NCBI GenBank assembly: GCA_934102255.1
Contig: CAKOSN010000005.1
Location: 1-64,000 of the forward strand
Source of the DNA: an uncultured Bacilli bacterium
Lineage (GTDB): Bacteria; Bacillota_I; Bacilli_A; RF39; UBA660
Direction of reading: 5' to 3'
Length of the DNA stretch: 64,000 nt
Shown: one piece after another, positions 17,206 through 26,098 of the stretch
How the letters are laid out: each line of letters begins with the position of its first letter
Position numbering within the stretch: position 1 is the stretch's first letter
Position numbers and translations under genes: made by a program
The notes under the pieces: generated by a model
Databases searched by the model: none
Seen by the model: only the letters and a program-made list of their open reading frames with translations
What the model was told of the DNA's origin: nothing

Positions 17206-17478
17206 TTAGAAGATGTATTGCTTTAAATAATCTAAATCATATATTAAATCTTTTAAATTACATCTTAATTCAATATTTACTTTGTTTTTTATTAACTTTT
17301 TTTCAAAATACTTGGCTAGTGACTCGACATACTCTATATCATATAGCTTTTGATAAAAGAACTTTTTAATAGCTTTTTCACTATTTGAATTTTTGATAAT
17401 GCCAAAATAGTAAACCATATCATAAATACGATTTACAAGATTATGACTTTTAATATAAGCATCAACATTACTAGACAT
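17206..17478 (-). CDS. hypothetical helical protein
   Basis: 90 residues, helical, basic and aromatic-rich, no signal peptide. Its ATG overlaps the end of the gene upstream (17471-17875), so the two are coupled. Family not recognised. Together they occupy the position between the pilin-like protein and the surface cassette. Confidence 0.5.
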   Translation of the reverse strand: MSSNVDAYIKSHNLVNRIYDMVYYFGIIKNSNSEKAIKKFFYQKLYDIEYVESLAKYFEKKLIKNKVNIELRCNLKDLIYDLDYLKQYIF

Positions 17479-17875
17479 AATAATTAATTCCTATATCTTC
17501 TATAATTTCTTCAAATTCTATTAATATCTCTTTATCACTTTCGTCGTAACTAACTGCACTTACTAAATCTATTCCATTATCCATAGCGGAATCAATTATA
17601 TTTTTAATACTATCTAATTCTGTAATATTATATTTTTCTATTAAAATTTTATTTACAAGTAAACTTAATCTATAAATTAAATCCTGTACTTTCATTAAAC
17701 AGTTGTCACTTGAAATATCTTCTAAATTATTACAAAATTCTTCATAAATTTTTTCCCCTAAATTATTATCATTCAAAATATCTTTTATTAAATCTAAGTT
17801 TGTAATTGGTATATTTTCAATCTTTCCACCACTTAGTATATAATCTAAATTTTTTTTATAATTATTTTTCATCAT
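17471..17875 (-). CDS. hypothetical acidic helical protein
   Basis: 134 residues, acidic, predicted helical, soluble. Overlaps the TGA of the pilin-like gene (ATGA) at its start and the next small gene at its end, so all three form a tight translational unit. No motif identified; it could be a chaperone or regulator of the small membrane protein, but this is only suggested by position. Confidence 0.5.
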   Translation of the reverse strand: MMKNNYKKNLDYILSGGKIENIPITNLDLIKDILNDNNLGEKIYEEFCNNLEDISSDNCLMKVQDLIYRLSLLVNKILIEKYNITELDSIKNIIDSAMDNGIDLVSAVSYDESDKEILIEFEEIIEDIGINYYV

Positions 17876-18111
17876 TTAAAGTAACCCAATATCCACGATA
17901 CAAATTGAGTAGTTACTAAAGCAGAAACTCCTGCAATAATAGTAGTTCTTATTTTTCTATCATAAGATGCTTTTTGATTATCATCGCTAGAAGCCATTTT
18001 CAAAGCATAATCTTTAGCAACAAAAAAAGCGGTTCCACCAATAACGAACAACCTCAAATAGCCCATTGCATCATTTAGTAAACTTAATACATTTTGAAGA
18101 ATATCCTCCAG
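17872..18111 (-). CDS. small pilin-like (VirB2/Maff2-type) membrane protein, start uncertain
   Basis: A protein of about 65-79 residues with two hydrophobic segments separated by a short charged loop containing S-S-D-D-N-Q-K, the layout of VirB2-like pilins and the Maff2 family in Gram-positive conjugation modules. The ATG at 18066 has no ribosome site and would remove a likely N-terminal helix that is open in frame. CTG at 18111 lies 10 bases after AAGGGAGG and gives a natural-looking N-terminus; a second GGAGG at 18104-18109 precedes no usable start. An 11-codon ORF (18114-18147) precedes it. Confidence 0.6.
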   Translation of the reverse strand: MEDILQNVLSLLNDAMGYLRLFVIGGTAFFVAKDYALKMASSDDNQKASYDRKIRTTIIAGVSALVTTQFVSWILGYFK

Positions 18112-18150
18112 TTACTTGTGTCCTCCCTTGAATAAATTATTTTGCATTAA

Positions 18151-18966
18151 TCATTCCTCCTTATTATTTTGTAATGATAATTTAAGTTGTAAGCCATTTT
18201 CTAATCTTTGTTTAATAACTTCACAGTATTTGTCGGTAATTTCAATTCCAACCCATTTACGATTTAATAATTCGCATGCTAATAGAGTAGAGCCACTACC
18301 ACTTGTAAAGTCCAATACTAATTCTTTTTCTTTTGTATAAGTTTGAATTATATATTCCATTAAATTACATGGCTTTTGAGTAGGATGGTAAAGCTTTGAT
18401 TCTCTGGCAAATTGAATTACATTGCGTGGATAATTAGAGAATTCTTGGATATAGATATTTCTTTTATTACTTTTATTACTTTTTTTATCTCTTAAATAAT
18501 CAATGGATGTTCTAGTTACTTGAAGATTTGTCTTTATTAATCCTTGAGGATAATAACACATTTTGTTTAAACTATTGTGGATTATTCCAGACTTAGAAAA
18601 CACCATTATATCTTCATAACATCGAAGTGGTTGATATTTAGCACTTTGAAATCCAGTAATCTGAGTTTTTAGCCATTTCCAATCATACCTGTAAAGTTTT
18701 TCATTGCTATTTCGTAAATTACTAGAAAATGGTTCATTTCCAAATAATACAATAGCACCATCTGGTTTAATTAATTTTTCTAATTTTTCCCACATTTTAT
18801 CAAATGGTATTAATTGATCCCAAGTATAACCAGTAACCGAATAGGGTGGATCAGTTATAATTGCATCAAATTGATAATTATTAGCAATTAAATAATCCAT
18901 AACTTCTAAACAATCACCTTTAAATAAATTTCCAAGAGAAGTAGAAAAGTATGGTTCACAAGTCAA
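18151..18966 (-). CDS. DNA adenine/cytosine-N4 methyltransferase
   Basis: A 271-residue amino-methyltransferase. The catalytic D-P-P-Y motif is at residues 39-42 and precedes the SAM-binding F-T-S-G-S-G motif near residue 225: the beta-class order, with the target-recognition region between. No restriction gene is adjacent, so it is an orphan enzyme, commonly carried by mobile elements to protect incoming DNA or mark their own. It is the second gene after the leader promoter. The base specificity (N6-adenine or N4-cytosine) cannot be told from the sequence alone. Confidence 0.85.
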   Translation of the reverse strand: MTCEPYFSTSLGNLFKGDCLEVMDYLIANNYQFDAIITDPPYSVTGYTWDQLIPFDKMWEKLEKLIKPDGAIVLFGNEPFSSNLRNSNEKLYRYDWKWLKTQITGFQSAKYQPLRCYEDIMVFSKSGIIHNSLNKMCYYPQGLIKTNLQVTRTSIDYLRDKKSNKSNKRNIYIQEFSNYPRNVIQFARESKLYHPTQKPCNLMEYIIQTYTKEKELVLDFTSGSGSTLLACELLNRKWVGIEITDKYCEVIKQRLENGLQLKLSLQNNKEE

Positions 18967-19065
18967 TTTATAATCATCTCCTTTCTAATAAAAAATTAGT
19001 TTTTTGATTACGAGATCCCTATAAACTCATAAAAAAAATTATTAACACAATTAAGCATTAATAAT

Positions 19066-19593
19066 TTATTCTTTTACATATTTTTCTAATTCTATCCAAC
19101 TTTTAACAATACAACTTGCTTTTATTTTTTGCAAATATGTTCTTGATATATTTAATAAATCACTTATTTTGTCTTCCGACATTGGTTTTGATCTAAGGAA
19201 TGTATTTATAAAATAAACTTTTTCTGAATTAGTAAATTTATAGCCAAGTTTCATAATGGAATAGTACATACTTGTAGCATCTATTAATTTATCATATTTT
19301 TTCTGAATTACTTTCTCAACATTGCTTTCATTAATATTCCTTAAGAATGCCTCAGGTCTGGGAGAATAATTTGGAGTTAATTTCAGATAATCTTCTGTTT
19401 TCATTTCAAATAAATATTTAGTTGATTTTAATCCGTAAGTAATGTCTAAAATTTTGGCTCTACAATTACTTATATCATAACCAGATGTTGTAAATTCATT
19501 TAACAAAAAATTATCTTTACAGTTTTTACTTACTATATTAGTTAAGTTTTCCTCTATATTAATTAATTCATTATATGTTATAAGCCCGTCCAT
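19066..19593 (-). CDS. HTH protein, ArpU/sigma-region-4-like
   Basis: 175 residues. The C-terminal 60 residues have a helix-turn-helix pattern (M-S-E-D-K-I-S-D-L-L-N-I-S-R-T-Y-L-Q-K-I-K) like ArpU/RinA phage late regulators and sigma region 4; the N-terminal part is helical and unrecognised. AAGGAG precedes the ATG. As the first full gene after the leader and attenuator, it is a good candidate for the regulator of the transfer operon. The family assignment is tentative. Confidence 0.55.
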   Translation of the reverse strand: MDGLITYNELINIEENLTNIVSKNCKDNFLLNEFTTSGYDISNCRAKILDITYGLKSTKYLFEMKTEDYLKLTPNYSPRPEAFLRNINESNVEKVIQKKYDKLIDATSMYYSIMKLGYKFTNSEKVYFINTFLRSKPMSEDKISDLLNISRTYLQKIKASCIVKSWIELEKYVKE

Positions 19594-19613
19594 TAATAAT
19601 TCTCCTTTCCATT

Positions 19614-19655
19614 AAAAAAGAGATTTTAAAGCGTTAAAAACCACAATAAAATCTC
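19614..19655 (-). terminator. attenuator-like hairpin behind the leader ORF
   Basis: The 9-bp perfect stem GAGATTTTA/TAAAATCTC (19647-19655 with 19620-19628) is followed on the minus strand by six T (19614-19619). The 5' arm is inside the leader ORF, so ribosomes reaching its stop codon would cover that arm and prevent termination. Confidence 0.7.
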
Positions 19656-19717
19656 ATTTTTATTTTTTTAGTATTAGATTCACTATTAAAATTGTTGTTA
19701 CTAGTTTTCATTAACAT
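19634..19717 (-). CDS. 27-residue leader peptide of the transfer operon
   Basis: A short ORF with GGGGG just upstream of its ATG and the operon promoter about 25 bases further up. It is Asn-rich in the first half (four Asn codons within six near residue 7) and basic in the second half. Its stop codon TAA (19634-19636) falls inside the loop of the attenuator hairpin. The arrangement resembles translation-coupled attenuation leaders such as that upstream of tet(M); the peptide itself probably has no function of its own. Confidence 0.55.
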   Translation of the reverse strand: MLMKTSNNNFNSESNTKKIKMRFYCGF

Positions 19718-19740
19718 AGCAATCCCCCAAAATTGCCCTT

Positions 19741-19770
19741 ATTCTATAATAAAAACTTAGCATTTGTCAA
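19741..19770 (-). promoter_or_regulatory. promoter of the transfer operon
   Basis: On the minus strand TTGACA (19765-19770) and TAGAAT (19741-19746) are 18 bases apart, about 24 bases upstream of the leader ORF. Confidence 0.7.
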
Positions 19771-19887
19771 CAGTAATTTTTATTTTAATATTAGATGATT
19801 TAATATTAAATAAACCAAATGAAGTATATCTTTCGACAATTAATTCATTTTACTACATTATACTGCGTAATTCGTACTTTGCAATAA

Positions 19888-19949
19888 ACTAAATTGTACT
19901 TTTTTTCGTAGTCATAGAGTACACTAAATTGTAAACCTAATAGTACACT
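19888..19949. repeat. short direct repeats upstream of the transfer operon
   Basis: ACTAAATTGTA occurs at 19888-19898 and 19923-19933, and AGTACACT at 19918-19925 and 19942-19949. They lie in the gene-free stretch 19771-19976 between the oxidoreductase stop and the operon promoter, and may be binding sites or remains of an element end. Nothing else was seen there. Confidence 0.45.
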
Positions 19950-19976
19950 TTTCTGTATTTCTTGCATTACCTTTTG

Positions 19977-21698
19977 TTATCTATTTTCAATGATTTTTTC
20001 TAATTTAATAGGTTTTTTATTAATTATCAAGTATGTTAAAACTTTGTAATATAAATTGGCTAAAAGTCTATTTTTAAATGTTTTATATAATAATGAACCA
20101 GCCGTATCTTTTGAATCATCTATAGATATAAATGATTCATATATCTTTTTTTCTGGTATATAATTTAGAAAACTATATAAAGTATAATTGTCATTGCTAT
20201 GGATGGTATTATGCAAATCTACTTTTTCATAATCTCTATTTTCAGTATTAGAATGTTGTTTTAATTTTTTAGCAAAGTAACGGTATGTATAATTATTTCT
20301 GACTTTTATCTTTTCTGTTTTATTTATTTTAGCATAATGGTTATGGATACCTTTAGCACAGCTATACAAAATTTCTATTGCTAGAGCTTGGTCTTTTAAA
20401 TCACCTTTACAGTCTTTATTATTCAAGAAATTCGTTAGGAAAATATCTCTAGATAGTTCGTTGTATCCCATAAATTCTTTTTTCTCTTTTTCGGAATACA
20501 TGTCGCCTAAATGAATTACTTTAAAAGTTTCTTTATCAACCAATGGATTACTAAATATGTATATATCAAAATGCTCTAATCCTCCGACATCTTCTTCAGA
20601 AGAAGTTCTATCACAGATTTCTTTTGACTGATAAGAATGCACTTGAATATTCATCAAATGGGCTATTTCTATATTTATTCTTTCATGGCGAATTCTACCA
20701 TTTGATTTATAAAAATCTCTAGTTTCAGCCCAGCTTCTTCTTGATACTCCATTGTGAATTAAATTAAGATTTGCAGTTGTAATAGTAAATCCATTTTTGT
20801 TATAAAATGTTAATAATCCATGGTAATCTTTTTCGCCATATTTATTAAAATCTGCTTCGGTTTCTTGATTATAATAATCAGAAAGATTTTGATTTTTAAA
20901 TAATTCTTTATAATCATCAAGTGTTAAAATATTCATCTCATCGTTGGGAGTAAAAACTTTAGAATATACTTCAGCATGGTCAATACATTTATTAGATGGT
21001 AAGCAATCATTAATCTTTATAAAATCACTTAATAAATCTATAAAATGATAACCGCTGTGAAATAATTTTCCGTAGCCATACTTATATGGATGGTTTTCCT
21101 TACCTAAGTCGTGTGGGAATTCCCAAGCACCATCGCTATGAAAAATCTCAATATTAGTAATAGGCACTTTAAATTTATCGACAGTTTCAGTTAAAATTTC
21201 TTTGACTTTTTCATAACCTCGATGATACTGTCTTTGACACATTATTTTACACGATCCAGTTGATTGTTCCGCAAGTTTTAGTAATTCATAATATTGCTTT
21301 CTTATTTTTTCAATAGACTTAAGTGATGTCATGTCTTTAACAACAGTTATTGGCTTATCACTTAAAACATTAAAATTGTTTTTTAAAGCAAATTCTAAAT
21401 ATGCAAAATGGGCTTTAGGCTCAGTAGAAATAATAATATGAGTAATATTTAAAGTTTGGCAAACTGCTAAGAGGTTATTACTAACGACACTCGGTAGATG
21501 TTCATTATCTTTATACTTATCATCAATAGAAAATAAATGAAAATTTTTAAAATCTAATTCTTTTAGATATTGCTCTGTTTTTTCTAAGTTAGATTCTAAT
21601 TCGACTACTAAGGACAAATTGATTTTATGCTTTTTAAAGTAGTTTAAATAAATTCTTTTAGCATGTGGTCCAATTCCTACTAAGCAAATGTTTTTCAT
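19977..21698 (-). CDS. Gfo/Idh/MocA-like NAD(P)-dependent oxidoreductase, extended
   Basis: The N-terminus is a Rossmann nucleotide-binding fold (C-L-V-G-I-G-P-H-A-K-R-I), followed by S-T-E-P-K-A-H and L-S-D-K-P-I, the order typical of Gfo/Idh/MocA dehydrogenases (E-K-P motif here D-K-P). The later G-Y-H-F-I-D-L-L fits the second domain. At 573 residues it is much longer than the usual 330-400 and has an extra C-terminal helical region, so substrate and reaction are not predictable. GGGGGG precedes its ATG. It is an isolated cargo gene between the transfer operon and the NUDIX gene. Confidence 0.7.
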   Translation of the reverse strand: MKNICLVGIGPHAKRIYLNYFKKHKINLSLVVELESNLEKTEQYLKELDFKNFHLFSIDDKYKDNEHLPSVVSNNLLAVCQTLNITHIIISTEPKAHFAYLEFALKNNFNVLSDKPITVVKDMTSLKSIEKIRKQYYELLKLAEQSTGSCKIMCQRQYHRGYEKVKEILTETVDKFKVPITNIEIFHSDGAWEFPHDLGKENHPYKYGYGKLFHSGYHFIDLLSDFIKINDCLPSNKCIDHAEVYSKVFTPNDEMNILTLDDYKELFKNQNLSDYYNQETEADFNKYGEKDYHGLLTFYNKNGFTITTANLNLIHNGVSRRSWAETRDFYKSNGRIRHERINIEIAHLMNIQVHSYQSKEICDRTSSEEDVGGLEHFDIYIFSNPLVDKETFKVIHLGDMYSEKEKKEFMGYNELSRDIFLTNFLNNKDCKGDLKDQALAIEILYSCAKGIHNHYAKINKTEKIKVRNNYTYRYFAKKLKQHSNTENRDYEKVDLHNTIHSNDNYTLYSFLNYIPEKKIYESFISIDDSKDTAGSLLYKTFKNRLLANLYYKVLTYLIINKKPIKLEKIIENR

Positions 21699-21772
21699 CA
21701 GTATCCCCCCTGAATTGCTTGTATTATAACTTAGAGCTACATTAATTAGAAGATAAAAATGGCAAGTTTACC

Positions 21773-21814
21773 ATATAAAAAAAACAAGACACTTTGCTTC
21801 AAATGCAAAGTGCC
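21773..21814 (-). terminator. terminator of the NUDIX gene
   Basis: The stem CACTTTGC/GCAAAGTG (21790-21797, 21805-21812), with a T-rich run on the minus strand, lies just after the gene's stop. Confidence 0.8.
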
Positions 21815-21819
21815 TAATT

Positions 21820-22356
21820 TTATAAATAATGTCTTTTATAATATTTTAAAATGGCGTAATCTCTACGAACTATAAATTTAGTATGATAAACATTTTCATA
21901 TTTAGATGCAACGATATTCTTTTCAGAATCTTTTATTAGTTTCATGGCATCATCTAAGTTTATCCATACTAATCTAGCTCCTTCTTCTTTCTCTTTGGCA
22001 GTTAAATCTAATTTATTTGTGTCTTCAACAACATGTGCTAAGTAAACATTTGAATCTTGTATAAAATTATCTTGTGATTTTTCTTCACGGATAATTCCTA
22101 AAAAATCATCTATTTCAACTTTACAGCCAGATTCTTCTAGGGCTTCTCGTTTAAATGCTTTTGTCGGTTCTTCGTTTTCTTCAATTCCACCACCGATTAA
22201 TTTATATTCATTTTTATTAACTTTATTTAGAATTGCAATTTCATTTTTACTATTAAGTATAACACCTCTAGCACCTCTACGATATCTTGGATTGTTAAAC
22301 TCTTTTACTTTTAAATCAAAATCTTCATCAGTTAATTTTTTTATATAATTCATCAT
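21820..22356 (-). CDS. NUDIX hydrolase
   Basis: A 178-residue protein with a complete NUDIX box: G-G-G-I-E-E-N-E, seven residues, R-E-A-L-E-E-S-G-C. Such enzymes hydrolyse nucleoside-diphosphate derivatives; the substrate cannot be told. A two-codon choice (22356 or 22353) exists for the start. It has its own terminator and no obvious functional partner in the neighbourhood. Confidence 0.87.
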   Translation of the reverse strand: MMNYIKKLTDEDFDLKVKEFNNPRYRRGARGVILNSKNEIAILNKVNKNEYKLIGGGIEENEEPTKAFKREALEESGCKVEIDDFLGIIREEKSQDNFIQDSNVYLAHVVEDTNKLDLTAKEKEEGARLVWINLDDAMKLIKDSEKNIVASKYENVYHTKFIVRRDYAILKYYKRHYL

Positions 22357-22450
22357 AAACTCCTTGTAACACTAATGAAAATTATATCATAAAAATTATA
22401 ATGCTGATACTTCGAAAATTAAATTATTGTACATATAAATAATTTAAAAG

Positions 22451-22487
22451 AAAAAAACTAAATAGAATTTATCATTATCTATTCAGT
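22451..22487 (-). terminator. terminator of the Cys-rich small protein gene
   Basis: ACTAAATAGA/TCTATTCAGT stem (22457-22466, 22478-22487) followed on the minus strand by a seven-T run. Confidence 0.75.
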
Positions 22488-22518
22488 TTTACATTTATTA
22501 AAATATTAGTATAAGATT

Positions 22519-22878
22519 TTAATAACCAATGGTGTATTCATTATACCATAAGTGCTTTTCTATTGTGTAAGATATTTTACGATCATTATTTGTTTTATTA
22601 TAATCATCAATAATTTTTTTTAGTTTATTATTTAATGAATCATAATTTTCATGTGTTCTAAATCTATGCCCAATCATACAACAAGTATTAACAAAGCAAC
22701 TATTTTTGGGAATATCTATTTTAAAACCATCACTGTATTCATAATTGCTCAGATTATAACCAGTTTGGCATCTTTCTCCAAAATTATTTTTTGGATTATA
22801 GATTAAAAAGTAAAAAGCGATAGCTAAGGCAATAAACATCGTGCTAATTATTAAGATTATTTTATATTTTTTTTTCAT
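22519..22878 (-). CDS. membrane-anchored small Cys-containing protein
   Basis: 119 residues with one N-terminal hydrophobic segment (5-27) and an extracytoplasmic domain holding four cysteines, including N-T-C-C-M. Family not recognised. It directly follows the tandem Amidase_6-like genes and ends with a terminator, so it is probably the last gene of that secreted-protein operon. Confidence 0.6.
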   Translation of the reverse strand: MKKKYKIILIISTMFIALAIAFYFLIYNPKNNFGERCQTGYNLSNYEYSDGFKIDIPKNSCFVNTCCMIGHRFRTHENYDSLNNKLKKIIDDYNKTNNDRKISYTIEKHLWYNEYTIGY

Positions 22879-22886
22879 AAATATAC

Positions 22887-23921
22887 CTATTTATTAACAT
22901 TAATTATTGCGTATCTAGCATTCGTTAGCATTCCATATTCCCAGTTATTTGCATCTTCACTCACCCATTGATTATAGTTAGGAGAATGCTGTGAAATTAT
23001 AAAATTATTGTAAGATACAGGACTGCTAATTCCATTTGAAGATATAGTTGTATTTATTTCTGTATTTGAAGTGTATGTTACTGTACCTAATCTATCATAA
23101 TCACCATCTCCAGAATAATCTTCAGCAATTATATCACCAGGTGTGACATTTTTTGATAGTGATGTAATTGTTGAATATGTTTGCTTTTTTCCAAAATATT
23201 TAACAAAAAAATGCGGAATTGACCATGAGCGTGAATATTTTTTAAAATATGCGTCATAATACCATCCATTATCACCATGAACATGTTTACAGCCACCTGC
23301 TGTAGCAACTTGCGAAGCAAAATTCGTATTGTCATTGCTTAATTGAATATAGCTATTAGTATTATATCCCCAAGCATATTTTTCCGCATATGCAACTGCA
23401 TTAGTTCTATTATAACTACTCGCCCTAGTAGTTGAGTATTCTGTAGCTTTATCTTCATTTGTTAATAGTGATTCAAGTAGAAATTTTATTTCTTCTGTAT
23501 TAGATTGTTTATATAAATTTATAGTGTTTTTTAATTGAATATTTTGCTCATCATTTTCAAAAATATCGAAAAAAGCTAGAAAGTTACTTACGTCATCATT
23601 ATTTATAATATTGATGTAATTATTTTTTAAAATTTCATAATAGTCTTTCCAATTTAAAAGATTTAATTCTTCCAAATTATATTTATTTTCAATAATTTCT
23701 AAAGCATCAGTATTTTCATTTTTAAAATTTTCTAGTGCTTTTTCTTTGTTAGTAAATTCACAATAATATTTTATTAAGGATGTATCCACTTTATCTTCTT
23801 TTATTAAAGTTTCACCATATTTTCTTGCAAATTGGCATGGTAATGATTCTGCCTTTGCATAAGAAACACTGAAAAACAACAAGCCAACTAATACTGTTAA
23901 AATACAAATTTTATTTTTCAT
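22887..23921 (-). CDS. secreted Amidase_6-like protein, catalytic residues lost
   Basis: 344 residues with a signal peptide (1-24), a helical middle region and a C-terminal domain clearly homologous to the next gene (A-V-A-Y-A-E-K-Y-A-W, Y-S-R-S-W-S, Q-H-S-P-N-Y-N-Q-W-V-S-E-D). The catalytic motif D-C-T-N-F of the family is D-N-T-N-F here (Asn198) and the histidine of N-H-M-G is Arg (R277 in D-R-L-G). The fold seems intact, so it may be a pseudo-enzyme that binds, regulates or competes with its active neighbour. About 11 bases from that gene. Confidence 0.75.
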   Translation of the reverse strand: MKNKICILTVLVGLLFFSVSYAKAESLPCQFARKYGETLIKEDKVDTSLIKYYCEFTNKEKALENFKNENTDALEIIENKYNLEELNLLNWKDYYEILKNNYINIINNDDVSNFLAFFDIFENDEQNIQLKNTINLYKQSNTEEIKFLLESLLTNEDKATEYSTTRASSYNRTNAVAYAEKYAWGYNTNSYIQLSNDNTNFASQVATAGGCKHVHGDNGWYYDAYFKKYSRSWSIPHFFVKYFGKKQTYSTITSLSKNVTPGDIIAEDYSGDGDYDRLGTVTYTSNTEINTTISSNGISSPVSYNNFIISQHSPNYNQWVSEDANNWEYGMLTNARYAIINVNK

Positions 23922-23931
23922 TTAATACCTC

Positions 23932-25050
23932 CTAGTTACTAGGTCTAAAGTACGCATAGCTCCAGTTATCAAGAACGCCATTTTCCCAACCGTTAACGTC
24001 TTCACTTACCCAACTATTATATTCTTTACTATGTTGTGCAACTATAAAATCGTAATAAACCTGTGTCGTTGTTGAACCGTTATAATTTATAGTATGTGTA
24101 CCTTCACTGTTTGCTTTGTATGTGACAAATCCCATATGATTAAAACCACCATCATCGTTATAGTCAGCTGCAATTATATCACCAACTCTTATATCCTTTG
24201 AAAATAAATAGAAATTACGATATAGACTAGAATGTCCCCAGTACTTCATGAAATTTTGGGCAGATGACCATGAATGTGAGTATGTTAATTTAGCTTTATT
24301 ATACCACCATCCTGAATATTTTGAAAAACCGCCAACTTGATTATAACCACCTTGTTCTAAAATTTGTGATACAAAATTAGTACAATCTTTCCATTCTCCG
24401 ATATAATGGTACTGATTTGTATTGGCACTCCAAGCATATTTTTCCGCATATGCAACGCCATTCTTAATATTAAAATGTTGTGCGGCATATGTCGAAATTG
24501 CATAATCATTAGTTATGTTATCATTGTATGTTGGCAACATCATATTCAATTCTTCTAATAGTTCAGATTTTTTTGAATTTGTTTCTGATTTATTTGTTAA
24601 ACTATCAATTACTTCGTCAATTTCATTATTTTTCATTGTATTTGAATATGTATCAAGAAATATATTTAATTTATATATTTTTTCTTCAGAAAGCGGATAA
24701 TTTTGCACCGCCTCATAATAAGCTTTGTAGCTTTCATCTGTTAATTCTGGCAAATTATTGTCTTCTTTAACTTTATCCACCGCATCTTTGTACGTCCTTT
24801 TTACGTTGTCTAGAGCTGTCGAAGGTTCAGCAAATTCACAGTAGTAATAAATTTCATGTCCATTAACAGTTTTTGAATCTCTAAAAGTTATATCTCCATA
24901 TTTATATGATGATTTACATAATGTTTTTTTAAAATTATCAAAATTTTTGTAGCTTATATTATCTTTTGAAAATTCCTTTGCATAAACGGTTGATATTCCA
25001 ACTGAAATTAATGCAATAGGAATCAAAAATATTTTTTTATTTAATTTCAT
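23932..25050 (-). CDS. secreted Amidase_6-domain protein (putative peptidoglycan amidase/protease)
   Basis: 372 residues with a signal peptide (1-24), a helical region (30-180) and a C-terminal Amidase_6 domain (PF12671-like): C223 in K-D-C-T-N-F-V-S-Q, H305 in F-N-H-M-G-F-V-T-Y and Q-H-S-K-E-Y-N. The family has an NlpC/P60-type cysteine hydrolase layout; substrates are poorly known, cell-wall peptides being the usual guess. It is the first gene of an operon with its inactive paralogue and a small Cys protein, next to a regulator that may control them. Confidence 0.8.
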   Translation of the reverse strand: MKLNKKIFLIPIALISVGISTVYAKEFSKDNISYKNFDNFKKTLCKSSYKYGDITFRDSKTVNGHEIYYYCEFAEPSTALDNVKRTYKDAVDKVKEDNNLPELTDESYKAYYEAVQNYPLSEEKIYKLNIFLDTYSNTMKNNEIDEVIDSLTNKSETNSKKSELLEELNMMLPTYNDNITNDYAISTYAAQHFNIKNGVAYAEKYAWSANTNQYHYIGEWKDCTNFVSQILEQGGYNQVGGFSKYSGWWYNKAKLTYSHSWSSAQNFMKYWGHSSLYRNFYLFSKDIRVGDIIAADYNDDGGFNHMGFVTYKANSEGTHTINYNGSTTTQVYYDFIVAQHSKEYNSWVSEDVNGWENGVLDNWSYAYFRPSN

Positions 25051-25301
25051 AAATTATTTCCCTTTCTATTTAATTCATAAATTATATTCATATTATATTT
25101 TGTATATTACATGAGGTGTAAATTTATATTATTTATTTTATTAATTTTTTAAATTGGCAAACCTCCTTTTTAATCTTTCTATGTCACTTCTTACAACTTA
25201 ATACAAGTTATATTTAACTGTAGATTTTTGCTAATACTTTGTTAGTGAGAATATTAAAACCATATAGTTAATTTATAATAATGCTATTTGATAATTTCAA
25301 A
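25051..25301. other. gene-free stretch with an orphan ribosome site
   Basis: Leader of the amidase operon. It holds TATAAT-like elements near 25090 and a strong AAGGAGG (complement at 25162-25168) followed after 7 bases by ATT-TAA, so no ORF starts there. It may be a decayed gene or an untranslated element; no structure is obvious. Confidence 0.35.
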
Positions 25302-26024
25302 TTATACAGTTAAATTCAATCCATTAGCCTCATCATAAACAGATGAAGCGGCACCAGTAAAATTAAATACATTTCCTTGACCATCTTGCGATATTGTGTA
25401 TAATTTACTTGTATTTAAAGATATATTTTTTCTAGAATGTTCGTATGCTCCATACACAGTTCCACCAGTTGTCGTAAAAAATGAAACATTTACTTTAAGA
25501 TTAGATACATTTTCTAATTTGACTGAATAACCAAATCCATTGTTTTTAATATCAGGCGATGAATAACTTTTATTAAAGTTATCACCAATAACATACGCAT
25601 TTCCAGCTTTTACTAATGAAACTCCGCTTAACCTTGCACCTATTACATCATAACTTTTAACTCTTGGTTTTGCATTCCAATTTGCCTGTAATGATATGTA
25701 ACATTGTGATGAACATGATTTATTCATTATTAATGTACGAGATTTTTCTGTCATTGTTGAATATAATTGTAAATCGCTTTCTTTTAAATAAGTTGTTTCA
25801 ATTTGACTTTCAAAAAGATTCAATTTATCTACATAATCAAATTCATCTTGAGTAATGAATTCCTGATAACCATCCCAAAACATATTAGAAAAATAATTAT
25901 ATTGGCTTTCGGTAAATTCCACATCATGTTGATTGATGTAATAAATGCTTCTTGCATTTACAAAATTTAATTTTAATGTAAGCAATAATCCCAACAAACA
26001 TATTGATAATATTTTTTTCTTCAT
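25302..26024 (-). CDS. secreted protein of unknown family
   Basis: About 240 residues with a signal peptide (1-24, ending V-N-A-R-S). The rest is polar and beta-rich, with two cysteines in C-S-S-Q-C and repeated G-N/G-Y motifs in the C-terminal half. The start at 26024 is chosen because GGAG lies upstream and the signal peptide begins there, although the spacing (13 bases) is long. It directly follows the membrane-tethered XRE gene, so it may be a sensed or controlled partner. Function unknown. Confidence 0.6.
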   Translation of the reverse strand: MKKKILSICLLGLLLTLKLNFVNARSIYYINQHDVEFTESQYNYFSNMFWDGYQEFITQDEFDYVDKLNLFESQIETTYLKESDLQLYSTMTEKSRTLIMNKSCSSQCYISLQANWNAKPRVKSYDVIGARLSGVSLVKAGNAYVIGDNFNKSYSSPDIKNNGFGYSVKLENVSNLKVNVSFFTTTGGTVYGAYEHSRKNISLNTSKLYTISQDGQGNVFNFTGAASSVYDEANGLNLTV

Positions 26025-26098
26025 TTTTAAAATTTTACTCCTTTCATAATTCAAATATAAAATAATAGTCAAAAAAAAACTAGTGAATAAATGGCACA

